From an uncultured Clostridia bacterium (GTDB taxonomy: Bacteria; Bacillota; Clostridia; Christensenellales; Borkfalkiaceae), in assembly GCA_944368065.1 (NCBI GenBank), contig CALVWV010000044.1, forward strand, positions 1 to 35,573: DNA of 35,573 bases. The letters are read 5' to 3'. Made by a program: the position numbers and the translations under genes. The first letter of the stretch is position 1. The number at the start of each line of letters is the position of its first letter. This document shows positions 1-6,570 of the stretch, piece by piece. The notes under the pieces are model-generated. The model made no database searches and was not told the origin of the DNA. It worked only from the letters and a program-made list of their open reading frames with translations.

Positions 1-41
1 TAACCGGTTGGTCCGCGGTTCGAGTCCGTGAAGGCCCACCA
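1..41 (+). tRNA. tRNA-Met (elongator, CAU), 5'-truncated by window edge
   Basis: The window opens inside the anticodon loop. Visible are the 3' half of the anticodon stem, a 5-nt variable loop, a T-arm with GGTTCGAGTCC, the acceptor strand AAGGCCC, discriminator A and an encoded CCA. The last anticodon base is T. Identity as elongator Met is inferred from the acceptor/T-arm sequence and from the order Met-Asp-Phe-Thr-Tyr, known from Bacillus-type tRNA operons. Asn or Ile would also fit the visible anticodon base. Confidence 0.75.
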
Positions 42-50
42 CCCCTATTT

Positions 51-127
51 GGCCCGATAGCTCAGTTGGTTAGAGCGCCAGCCTGTCACGCTGGAGGTCG
101 ACGGTTCGAGCCCGTTTCGGGTCGCCA
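51..127 (+). tRNA. tRNA-Asp (GUC)
   Basis: Complete 77-nt cloverleaf. Acceptor strand GGCCCGA pairs with TCGGGTC, the anticodon GTC lies at 85-87, the T-loop is TTCGAGC, and CCA is encoded. It starts 9 bases after the preceding tRNA, in one operon. Confidence 0.97.
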
Positions 128-162
128 AACTTTTTTTCTGCCGCTTGACGCGCGGCATTCTC

Positions 163-238
163 GCCTTGGTAGCTCAGTTGGTAGAGCGCCGGACTGAAAA
201 TCCGTATGTCGGCGGTTCGATTCCACCCCAAGGCACCA
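163..238 (+). tRNA. tRNA-Phe (GAA)
   Basis: Complete 76-nt cloverleaf with anticodon GAA at 196-198, acceptor GCCTTGG pairing with CCAAGGC, T-loop TTCGATT and encoded CCA. The 35-base spacer before it carries a T-run and a small TGCCGC/GCGGCA stem-loop, possibly a processing site. Confidence 0.97.
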
Positions 239-256
239 CTATTTTTGTTGAGTTTT

Positions 257-332
257 GCTGGCGTAGCTCAACTGGCAGAGCAGCTGATTTGTAATCAGCA
301 GGTTGTGGGTTCGATTCCAATCGCCAGCTCCA
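257..332 (+). tRNA. tRNA-Thr (UGU)
   Basis: Complete 76-nt cloverleaf, anticodon TGT at 290-292 inside a GCTGA/TCAGC stem, acceptor GCTGGCG/CGCCAGC, discriminator T, encoded CCA. Confidence 0.97.
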
Positions 333-369
333 ATTTTTCCCGTCCACTTATGTGGGCGGGGTAAAAATT
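332..369 (+). other. Stem-loop between tRNA-Thr and tRNA-Tyr
   Basis: Inverted repeat with arms around CCCGTCCAC and GTGGGCGGG, a four-base loop and A/T-rich extensions on both sides. On the + strand no U-run follows, so it is more likely an RNA-processing or stability hairpin within the tRNA operon than a terminator. Confidence 0.5.
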
Positions 370-375
370 TAATAC

Positions 376-460
376 GGGCGGGTTGCAGAGTGGCCAAATG
401 CATCAGACTGTAAATCTGACGTCTCCGACTTCGGTGGTTCGAATCCACCCCCTCCCACCA
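376..460 (+). tRNA. tRNA-Tyr (GUA)
   Basis: 85-nt tRNA with a long variable arm and anticodon GTA at 410-412 (loop CTGTAAA), T-stem GGTGG/CCACC, encoded CCA. The acceptor strands GGGCGGG and CCCTCCC pair except at position 4, where C faces U. Last tRNA before the operon terminator. Confidence 0.95.
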
Positions 461-496
461 CGCAAAAAGCACAGCCTTTCGGTTGTGCTTTTTGCG
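461..496 (+). terminator. Terminator hairpin of the tRNA operon
   Basis: Starts directly after the CCA of tRNA-Tyr. A stem of about 16 bp (CGCAAAAAGCACA with TGTGCTTTTTGCG, plus GCC/GGT) closes a TTTC loop. The T-run lies inside the 3' arm rather than after it. Confidence 0.7.
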
Positions 497-590
497 TGGT
501 GCGGGGATGTTGCGCGCGAAGCACAGTTCGGACTTCCGCCAAAGGCGGAGTCCTGCCGAGGCTCCCGAAGGGAAACGGCAGTACCACCCC
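485..590 (+). repeat. 106-bp direct repeat, copy 1
   Basis: Identical to 603-708 except for one base (A583 versus G701). It begins with the 3' arm of the tRNA terminator and contains two internal stem-loops: GGACT...AGTCC around CCGCC/GGCGG, and TGCCG...CGGCA around a CTCCC/GGGA stem. No convincing coding content. With the second copy and the promoter at 784-812 it fills the gene-free stretch 461-858. Confidence 0.9.
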
Positions 591-602
591 CGACACACGT
601 CA

Positions 603-708
603 GTGCTTTTTGCGTGGTGCGGGGATGTTGCGCGCGAAGCACAGTTCGGACTTCCGCCAAAGGCGGAGTCCTGCCGAGGCTCCCGAAGGGAAACGGCAGT
701 GCCACCCC
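603..708 (+). repeat. 106-bp direct repeat, copy 2
   Basis: Second copy, offset 118 bases from the first. A sequence complementary to the terminator arm (AAAAAGCACAACC at 742-754) lies downstream, so the block is bounded by 13-bp inverted sequences (481-493 and 742-754). Function unknown; possibly a structured RNA or a small non-autonomous repeat. Confidence 0.9.
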
Positions 709-783
709 TTTCAGGCAAACACAACTTAAAGAGCGGGTTCAAAAAAGCACAACCAGACGGCGCAACATATTTACTGCGGGTAC

Positions 784-812
784 TTGAATATCTGTTGCTT
801 TTATAATATAAT
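784..812 (+). promoter_or_regulatory. Sigma-A-type promoter for the DUF3267 gene
   Basis: TTGAAT at 784-789 and TATAAT at 807-812 with a 17-bp spacer. It lies about 47 bases upstream of the start codon at 859. Confidence 0.65.
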
Positions 813-858
813 GACTATGTTAAGATAATTAACAGATTGAGGCATTGAGGAGCGCATA

Positions 859-1524
859 ATGAACAAACGTGATACTTTTGAAACTTCTCTTCCCGAAAAT
901 TATGTACTTGTAAAGCACGTAGACGCCAAAAACAACAGAAAACTGATTACCGCTTATTCCCTGTTATCATTCGTCCCGCTGCTTATAATCTTCCCCGTAC
1001 TGTGCGTAATCGCCTATTATTGCAGCGGATACAATATACTTGACAGATGGTACGAAGATTATGGAATCGTTGTGCTAATCGTATCATGCATCATACTTAT
1101 TCTTTACATAATTTTGCACGAGCTTACGCACGGCATTACTTATAAAATATTCACAGGCGCAAAACTTACTTTCGGACTGACGCTTGCCGTGGCTTTCTGC
1201 GGAGTGCCGGACATTTATGTACGCAAAAAAGCTTCCTTTGCCGCCCTGATTATGCCGTTTGCGGTTTTTACCGTCATTTTTGCAGGCATGACGGCGGGGT
1301 TATGGTTTGTATCGCCCTTATACGGAATATTCTCGGGCGCAATTCTTGCGATACATCTCGGCGGTTGCGTAGGCGATTTGCATTGGATACTGATGTACCT
1401 TACAACATATAAAAATTGCAACACGCTTATGCGCGATACGGGTCCCGAACAGTGGCTTTACATTCCCGAAGCAGAGGCGGAAAAACAGGGCATAAGCCGC
1501 ACAGGCGCGAACAATTTATCTTAA
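859..1524 (+). CDS. DUF3267-family putative zincin-like membrane protein
   Basis: 221 residues. The N-terminal part has two hydrophobic segments (about 31-54 and 68-88), followed by the HELTHG sequence (HExxH type) at the end of the second, then further membrane segments at about 123-168. The C-terminal MRDTGPEQWLYIPE-like stretch is typical of DUF3267 proteins. HExxH within or next to a membrane helix suggests a membrane zinc metallopeptidase, but activity is inferred and no substrate can be named. The start at 859 follows an AGGAG-like ribosome site. The next gene begins 33 bases downstream on the same strand, so the two are probably co-transcribed from the promoter at 784-812. Confidence 0.85.
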   Translation: MNKRDTFETSLPENYVLVKHVDAKNNRKLITAYSLLSFVPLLIIFPVLCVIAYYCSGYNILDRWYEDYGIVVLIVSCIILILYIILHELTHGITYKIFTGAKLTFGLTLAVAFCGVPDIYVRKKASFAALIMPFAVFTVIFAGMTAGLWFVSPLYGIFSGAILAIHLGGCVGDLHWILMYLTTYKNCNTLMRDTGPEQWLYIPEAEAEKQGISRTGANNLS

Positions 1525-1557
1525 CCATACATTATTGCTGAAATCAGGAGAAAAAAC

Positions 1558-1884
1558 ATGGCTATAACAGTAAATCTTTATTACACAGGCGAAAAAGACA
1601 ACGCAAGAAAATTTGCCGAGGAAATGACGGCGCGCGGGATAGTAAGCGATATACGCGCCGAAGAAGGCAACCTGAGGTACGAGTATTTCATACCCTTTGA
1701 CGACGGAAACACCATTCTGCTTATAGACAGCTGGAGAGACCAGCAATCGCTCGACGCTCATCACGCTTCGCCAATGATGGGGCTGATATCAGAGCTACGA
1801 AACAAGTACAACCTTACCGTGCGCGCGGAAAGATACGTCTCCGACCAGGACGGCATAACTGCAAACGACAAAAAATTTCTCTGA
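1558..1884 (+). CDS. Antibiotic biosynthesis monooxygenase (ABM) fold protein
   Basis: 108 residues, the usual size of single-domain dimeric alpha/beta-barrel proteins of the ABM/YgiN type. Visible family features are the N-terminal strand MAITVNLYY, the FxxLIDSWRDQQSLDAHHASP-like region (strand ending in W, then a helix with H-x-x-S/P) and a C-terminal strand VRAERYV. Relatives include quinol monooxygenases and heme-degrading enzymes, but many members have no known substrate, so only the fold is called. It has a clear AGGAG ribosome site and follows the DUF3267 gene in an apparent two-gene unit ended by the hairpin at 1894-1924. Confidence 0.85.
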   Translation: MAITVNLYYTGEKDNARKFAEEMTARGIVSDIRAEEGNLRYEYFIPFDDGNTILLIDSWRDQQSLDAHHASPMMGLISELRNKYNLTVRAERYVSDQDGITANDKKFL

Positions 1885-1893
1885 CGGTAATTA

Positions 1894-1924
1894 ATGCCGC
1901 CGCACTGTGTGCGGCGGCATTTTT
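1894..1924 (+). terminator. Terminator of the DUF3267-ABM unit
   Basis: A perfect 12-bp stem (ATGCCGCCGCAC/GTGCGGCGGCAT) with a 3-base loop is followed by TTTT. Confidence 0.85.
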
Positions 1925-1963
1925 AAAGCGCGCGTGCGGAAATTTCCGCACGCGCGCTTTAAA
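1922..1963. terminator. 42-bp perfect palindrome, probable terminator facing the asparaginase gene
   Basis: Perfect palindrome centred between 1942 and 1943 with TTTAAAGCGCGCGTGCGGAAA as the left arm (21 bp, first 20 shown are the core) reads the same on both strands. It lies between two convergent genes, directly behind the terminator at 1894-1924, and probably ends the leftward asparaginase transcript. Confidence 0.65.
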
Positions 1964-1990
1964 GTTTCAAATTAAAATACTTTCGGCAAA

Positions 1991-2980
1991 TCAGAAAATA
2001 TCCCTCTCTACGGGAGTATAGAACAGCTTTTCCGCCTCGTCACCCTTGGCAAAAGCCAGTATCCACATAAGTTTTGCAACGGTGGCTTCAAGCGTCATGC
2101 AGCGCGCTTCAAGCACCCTGCCGCAGGAACGGAGCCGCCTGCCGACGGCATACTTGTCGAGAGAGCTGCCCTCGTGCTCGGCCTGGGTAGTCAACACCGC
2201 CGTCTTGCCGCTTGCAAGAAAACGGGCAAGCCTTCTGAAAAACGCCCCGTCCTCATAATCGGGCAGTCCGCCCGCGCCGAAAGATTCTATTATAAGCCCG
2301 TCGCAATGCTCGTCAAGATAATCGAATATATCGGGGCGCAACCCGGGTATCATTTTAAGCACGAACACGTTGCGGTTAAGCAGATGGCTGAATTGCGGCT
2401 GTCCGGAAGGCTTCGGCTCCTCTATATAATAAAACGGTTTTCCGTCGCGCATTACAGCCACTGCGGGGAAATCTATGCTGGAAAACGCATTGAAGCTGCG
2501 CGTGCGCGTCTTTTTTGCGCGCGTGCCCAGAATCACGCTGCCGTCGAAAACTATTCTTACGCCGAACGCTTTGTCGTCCGCGCAGAAAAGAAAGGCGTCC
2601 GCAAGGTTTCTGCGCGCATCAGTATCGCGCGAGTAAGCCGACTTCTGCGAGCCCGTAAGCACAACGGGCTTTGACGAATTCTGAATCAGATAGGAAAGCG
2701 CCGCGGCTGTATATGCCATCGTGTCCGTGCCGTGCGTCACGACAAACCCGTCGTAAAGGGAATAATTTTCCTCTATTATGCGCGCTATTTCCAGCCAGTG
2801 CGGCGCGTAAAGATTGGTGCTGTCAAGATTGAACGGCTGAACGGTATGCACGCTGCACGCGGTGGCTATCTCAGGGACGCAATCGAGAAGTTCGCGCGAG
2901 GTAAGCGCGGGTGCGAGCCCTTCCTCCGTCTCCTTGGAAGCTATCGTGCCGCCCGTGGCAATCATTAAAATACGCTTCAT
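1991..2980 (-). CDS. ansA: L-asparaginase, type I (cytoplasmic)
   Basis: 329 residues, close to the usual length for bacterial type I asparaginases, with no signal peptide. It hydrolyses L-asparagine to aspartate and ammonia. Visible active-site elements: ATGGTIAS near the N-terminus (nucleophile Thr12), DST around 53-55, THGTDTMAYTA with Thr85-Asp86, and the RAKKTRT segment carrying the catalytic Lys at about 156-157. A GAAGGA ribosome site precedes the ATG at 2980. The upstream promoter (3079-3108) gives a leader of about 90 bases that contains one copy of the dispersed palindromic repeat. No partner gene (for example aspartase) is adjacent. Confidence 0.95.
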   Translation of the reverse strand: MKRILMIATGGTIASKETEEGLAPALTSRELLDCVPEIATACSVHTVQPFNLDSTNLYAPHWLEIARIIEENYSLYDGFVVTHGTDTMAYTAAALSYLIQNSSKPVVLTGSQKSAYSRDTDARRNLADAFLFCADDKAFGVRIVFDGSVILGTRAKKTRTRSFNAFSSIDFPAVAVMRDGKPFYYIEEPKPSGQPQFSHLLNRNVFVLKMIPGLRPDIFDYLDEHCDGLIIESFGAGGLPDYEDGAFFRRLARFLASGKTAVLTTQAEHEGSSLDKYAVGRRLRSCGRVLEARCMTLEATVAKLMWILAFAKGDEAEKLFYTPVERDIF

Positions 2981-3010
2981 ATAATTCCTTCGTACAGCGG
3001 ATAAAAATTA

Positions 3011-3043
3011 AATTGGTGCGGGGATATGCCGCAACTAACGAAA
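3011..3043 (+). repeat. Dispersed 33-bp imperfect palindrome, copy 1
   Basis: Member of a family with consensus AATTGACCCCG, two variable bases, ATATGCCGCAAC, then YAATG. This copy reads AATTGGTGCGG-GG-ATATGCCGCAAC-TAACG. It lies in the asparaginase leader and is flanked by a 10-bp inverted repeat, CGGATAAAAA at 2998-3007 and TTTTTATCCG at 3052-3061. Confidence 0.75.
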
Positions 3044-3078
3044 CCATCTGCTTTTTATCCGAAAAAATTTTCACGCTA

Positions 3079-3108
3079 ATTATACACGCTCCGCGCGCGC
3101 GCCGTCAA
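3079..3108 (-). promoter_or_regulatory. Promoter of the asparaginase gene
   Basis: On the minus strand TTGACG (3108-3103) and TATAAT (3084-3079) are separated by 18 bp, with predicted start near 3072. Confidence 0.65.
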
Positions 3109-3178
3109 CAAAATTCAATGCCGCTTTAAAAGTTTTGAATTGCATACATAATGCCGTCCGCATTCTGATTTCAAGGTA

Positions 3179-3208
3179 TTGACAACGCTTTTGCCGACAT
3201 AGTATAAT
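3179..3208 (+). promoter_or_regulatory. Promoter of the serpin gene
   Basis: Consensus TTGACA (3179-3184) and TATAAT (3203-3208) with an 18-bp spacer, followed by AAGGAG at 3221 and the ATG at 3236. Confidence 0.8.
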
Positions 3209-3235
3209 TGAAGTACATTCAAGGAGAAAACGGAA

Positions 3236-4537
3236 ATGAAAAAGACAGCTTTTGCGATTGCAGCGGCCACGATTTTTGCCGCAGGCGCGGTTTTTTCCGC
3301 TTGCGAAAACGCGGGGGAAAGCCAGCTTCTGGGCGAACCCGCAAAGCCGCAGACTTTTACCTATGAAGAAAGCAGAACGCAGGGGTTTAACTCTCTCAAT
3401 GCCGCCGCAGGCGACTTTGCCGCCGATTTTGCGGCGGAAGCTTACGCCTCATACAGCGGCAAAGAAAATTTTGCCGTTTCGCCCGTTTCTGTATTTTCCG
3501 CCCTCGCCCTCGCCGCTGAATGCGCGGAAGGCGACACCCTGACGGAAATTTTAAAGGCGCTCGGCACAGATTATGGCACGCTGTCCGAAAACTACCTCAG
3601 CCTTTACCGCTCCGTGCAATACGAAAGCGAAACAGCGCTTTCCGCGATGAGCAACTCCGTATGGATTGACAGCGGAGTGCAGGCGGACTCCGCGCAGATA
3701 GCCGACCTTGCGGATAATTACGGGTGCTACTCCTACTCCGCCGACTTTTCCGGCAACAACAAAAACGCCAACCTTGCAGTAAAGAATTTCATAAAGGAAC
3801 AGACCCGCGGGCTTATAGACAAGGATGTAAACCTCGGCGAAGATACTTTGTTTACGCTTATAAATACTCTTTACCTTAAGGACAACTGGAACCTGTTCGG
3901 CGATGAACTTAAGCTTACAGAAAAAACTTATAACTTTGCCCAATCCGACGGAAGCGTAAAAGATACAAAACTCATGCAGAGCTATTATCAGACCATACGC
4001 GCATTCGACGGAGAAAACTTTACCTCGTGCTACGCAGAAACTTACGCGGGATACAAACTGACTTTCATTGTGCCCGACGAAGGACATACTCTTAAAGAGG
4101 TTTTCACCGCCGAAAACATTTCAGCCGCGATGAACGCCGACTATTCGGGCACAGACCACGAGGCTAAAATTCATTATCACACGCGCTGCCTCTTCCCCGC
4201 GTTTACTGCGGGATATGACGGCGACGTCAAGGACGCCCTGAGGAGACTTGGCATAAATTCGCTGTTCGAAGAGTACGCGTGCGACCTTTCAAAACTCGTT
4301 CCTTCGGGCGCGAAAGGCGGAATTTACTGCCCCGAAGTGCGGCACGTTACGACCCTTACGGTAGACCGCAGAGGCATCGAGGGCGCAGCCTTAACAATTA
4401 TACCCGGCGCAACAAGCCCCGGACCGGACGGTTACGAGAATGTTTACCTCGATTTCGTAATAGACAGAGCGTTCGGTTACGTAGTGACAAACTCCTACGG
4501 CACTGCCCTTTTTTCGGGTACGGTAGGCAATATTTAA
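3236..4537 (+). CDS. Serpin-family protease inhibitor, predicted lipoprotein
   Basis: 433 residues, normal serpin length plus a leader. The N-terminus is a lipoprotein signal peptide (MKKTAFAIAAATIFAAGAVFSAC) with Cys23 as likely lipidated residue, so the protein should sit on the outer face of the membrane. Serpin features in order: an AVSPVSVFSALALAAECAEG-like helix B region, NSVWIDSG, NTLYLKDNW, TKLMQSYYQ, LTFIVPDEG, a reactive-centre hinge reading RRGIEGAALTIIPGATSPGP, and the C-terminal strand FVIDRAFGYVVTNSYGTALFSGTV. Counting from the hinge Gly (P15) places P1 near the Ser of GATSPG, so the target protease class is uncertain. Hinge position P14 is Ile rather than the usual small residue, so inhibitory behaviour should not be taken for granted. 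It has its own promoter and terminator. Confidence 0.9.
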   Translation: MKKTAFAIAAATIFAAGAVFSACENAGESQLLGEPAKPQTFTYEESRTQGFNSLNAAAGDFAADFAAEAYASYSGKENFAVSPVSVFSALALAAECAEGDTLTEILKALGTDYGTLSENYLSLYRSVQYESETALSAMSNSVWIDSGVQADSAQIADLADNYGCYSYSADFSGNNKNANLAVKNFIKEQTRGLIDKDVNLGEDTLFTLINTLYLKDNWNLFGDELKLTEKTYNFAQSDGSVKDTKLMQSYYQTIRAFDGENFTSCYAETYAGYKLTFIVPDEGHTLKEVFTAENISAAMNADYSGTDHEAKIHYHTRCLFPAFTAGYDGDVKDALRRLGINSLFEEYACDLSKLVPSGAKGGIYCPEVRHVTTLTVDRRGIEGAALTIIPGATSPGPDGYENVYLDFVIDRAFGYVVTNSYGTALFSGTVGNI

Positions 4538-4544
4538 AATACTG

Positions 4545-4586
4545 ACCCTGCGACCGCAGAAAACGCGCGGACGCAGGGTTTATTTT
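4545..4586 (+). terminator. Terminator of the serpin gene
   Basis: Stem ACCCTGCG (4545-4552) with CGCAGGGT (4572-4579), an inner CCGC/GCGG stem, then TTTATTTT. Confidence 0.65.
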
Positions 4587-4706
4587 GGCGTGCGGCAAAC
4601 AAACGCACAAAGCTTAAGCCGCGCCACAAAAACTTTTCTGCCGCCAATACAGAATCAGGCTTATAGTCAGGCGCAAAAAAATAACTGTATATCTTCATGC
4701 AAAATG

Positions 4707-4735
4707 TTGCCTGAAAACAAAAAAAGATATACAAT
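4707..4735 (+). promoter_or_regulatory. Promoter of the GH43 gene
   Basis: TTGCCT (4707-4712) and TACAAT (4730-4735) with a 17-bp spacer, 61 bases ahead of the start codon. Confidence 0.6.
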
Positions 4736-4796
4736 AGATAAGCGGCTGCAAAAAAGGGCGGCCGACGATTCAGCACAGCAATATTGAGAGGAAAAT

Positions 4797-6233
4797 ATGA
4801 AAAAGCAGTCATTCAATCCCTACCTGCCCGAGGGCAAATATTTCCCCGACGGCGAGCCGCACGTATTCGGCGACAGGGTTTACGTTTACTGCAGTCAGGA
4901 TAAATTCGGGGCTAACAGGTTCTGCATGGGCGACTACGAAGTGTGGTCCGCCCCTTTGAGCGACCTTTCCGACTGGACGTGCAAAAAAATTGCACTGCCC
5001 AGAAAAAATGCATACAATAAAAGCGGTTTCAAATGCATGTGGGCGCCCGACTGCACCCGCGGCGCGGACGGATTGTACTACCTTTACTTCTGCTTCGGTT
5101 TTGAAAACAGAATATGTGTTGCGCGCAGCAGCGAGCCCGACGGACCTTTTGAACTTTACGGCGTTGTAAAGCACGCCGACGGCAAAATATACGGAACGAA
5201 AAAGGGCGATTTTATGTGCTTCGACCCCGCCGCCTTTACAGCGGAGAACGGTCAGACCTATCTTTATTCCGGCTTTGCACCCGGCAGAGCCATACGCATG
5301 GGACTGAAGCTTAAGGGACTTAAAAACGTAGGCGGAAAAGGCGGACAGGTTTTCAGACTGAAACCCGACATGCTGACGCTTGACGGCGAGCCCAAACTCA
5401 CCGCACCCGGATGCCAGAACAGCAAGGGAACGGGCTTTGAAGGACACGAGTTTTACGAAGCTTCTTCCATGCGCGAAATTAACGGAAAATACTACTTCGT
5501 TTACTCCACGATAAAGAGTCACGAAATTGCTTACGCCTTTTCAGACGCGCCCGACGGTCCGTTCACCTTCGGCGGAGTTATAATCTCCAACGGCGACTTC
5601 GGCATGGGCGATGAACCGGAAAAGGCAAAAACTTACTGGGGAAACAACCACGGTTCGCTTGTAAAACTCAACGGTCAGTGGTACATCTTTTATCACAAGC
5701 AGACAAACAAGACCGAGCAGTCGCGCCAGGGCTGCGCAGAGCCTGTGCAGATTGACGCCGACGGCAGAATACAGCAGGTTGAAACGACGAGTTGCGGACT
5801 CAACGGCGGTCCCCTTGAAGGCGAGGGCACATACCCCGCTTACATCGCCTGCAATTTAAGGAGCGCCAAAGGCGCATGCAAATGTGCGTACGGACCTTTC
5901 AGACGCTGGACATACGGCAACCACCCCTGCATTACTCAGGAAGGCAACAGGGAGTACATACAGAACCTGAGAAGAGGCGCCGTAGCCGTATTCCGCTATT
6001 TTAAAACCGAAGAGCTTAAGGGCATTTCCGCGACCGTTCGCGGCGGCGAGGGTGCTATTGAAGTGTTTGCCGACGGAAGAGATAAGCCGTTTGCCAAAAT
6101 CCCGATAAGAAACGAAGACGGCTGGGCAGAATTTTCAGCCAAATGCGTGCTTGACGACGGAGTGCATTCGCTCAGCTTTACATATAACGGCGAAGGCTCT
6201 TGCGATTTGCTCGAATTCAAGCTTAAAAAATAA
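4797..6233 (+). CDS. Glycoside hydrolase family 43 enzyme (beta-xylosidase / arabinofuranosidase type), cytoplasmic
   Basis: 478 residues without a signal peptide, so probably acts on imported oligosaccharides. Residues 1 to about 310 form a five-bladed propeller: YFPDGEPHVFGDRVYVYCS carries the general-base Asp, WAPDCTRGADGLYYLYF the second blade, CFDPAAF the pKa-modulating Asp, and HEFYEASSMREINGKYYFVYS the acid Glu. WGNNHGSLVKLNGQWYIFYH is also typical of GH43. The last ~120 residues look like a beta-sandwich carbohydrate-binding module (CBM6-like), by inference. The substrate is probably xylo- or arabino-oligosaccharide but cannot be fixed from sequence. Monocistronic, with a GAGAGG ribosome site. 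Confidence 0.9.
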   Translation: MKKQSFNPYLPEGKYFPDGEPHVFGDRVYVYCSQDKFGANRFCMGDYEVWSAPLSDLSDWTCKKIALPRKNAYNKSGFKCMWAPDCTRGADGLYYLYFCFGFENRICVARSSEPDGPFELYGVVKHADGKIYGTKKGDFMCFDPAAFTAENGQTYLYSGFAPGRAIRMGLKLKGLKNVGGKGGQVFRLKPDMLTLDGEPKLTAPGCQNSKGTGFEGHEFYEASSMREINGKYYFVYSTIKSHEIAYAFSDAPDGPFTFGGVIISNGDFGMGDEPEKAKTYWGNNHGSLVKLNGQWYIFYHKQTNKTEQSRQGCAEPVQIDADGRIQQVETTSCGLNGGPLEGEGTYPAYIACNLRSAKGACKCAYGPFRRWTYGNHPCITQEGNREYIQNLRRGAVAVFRYFKTEELKGISATVRGGEGAIEVFADGRDKPFAKIPIRNEDGWAEFSAKCVLDDGVHSLSFTYNGEGSCDLLEFKLKK

Positions 6234-6318
6234 AATGCACTAAAAAAACGTCATATGTGCGGGCTAATAGTAAATTTCGCAATATATAAGCATTTACTTA
6301 TAAATTTTAATTATTGGC

Positions 6319-6332
6319 GCACATATATGTGC
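6319..6332. other. 14-bp perfect palindrome in the gap after GH43
   Basis: GCACATATATGTGC is self-complementary and sits in an A/T-rich stretch. It resembles the dispersed 33-bp repeat only in its ATTGG-CATATATG core and is not counted as a copy. The rest of the 337-base gap 6234-6570 holds the terminator below and several scattered CAGCC motifs without clear order. Confidence 0.4.
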
Positions 6333-6349
6333 ATATTTTCAAATATGTT

Positions 6350-6391
6350 AAAAGCGGCGGACAGAAAAATTTTTCTGTCCGCCGCTTTTTT
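6350..6391. terminator. Bidirectional terminator between GH43 and the fructokinase gene
   Basis: A perfect 40-bp palindrome (6350-6389; arm starts AAAAGCGGCGGACAG) with A-run and T-run ends lies between convergent genes and can stop transcription from both sides. Confidence 0.85.
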
Positions 6392-6570
6392 ATTACAAGC
6401 CATATCAAAAGTCTGATGATACAGCTTTATACTAACCTTTTTCCGTCTTACAGCCGAAAGTATTTTTACAGCCAAAGGCTGAACAATGCAAATATGTACA
6501 CCTGACGCCATGCACATATCAGCCACTAAGTGTGCACCTGCCGCCACAAAGGCATCAGCCGAGGCGTACA

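Noticed and set aside
239-806. Several overlapping open frames on both strands across the tRNA-Tyr gene and the 106-bp repeats
   Set aside because: They run through tRNA and hairpin sequence, lack ribosome sites, and repeat only because the DNA is repeated.
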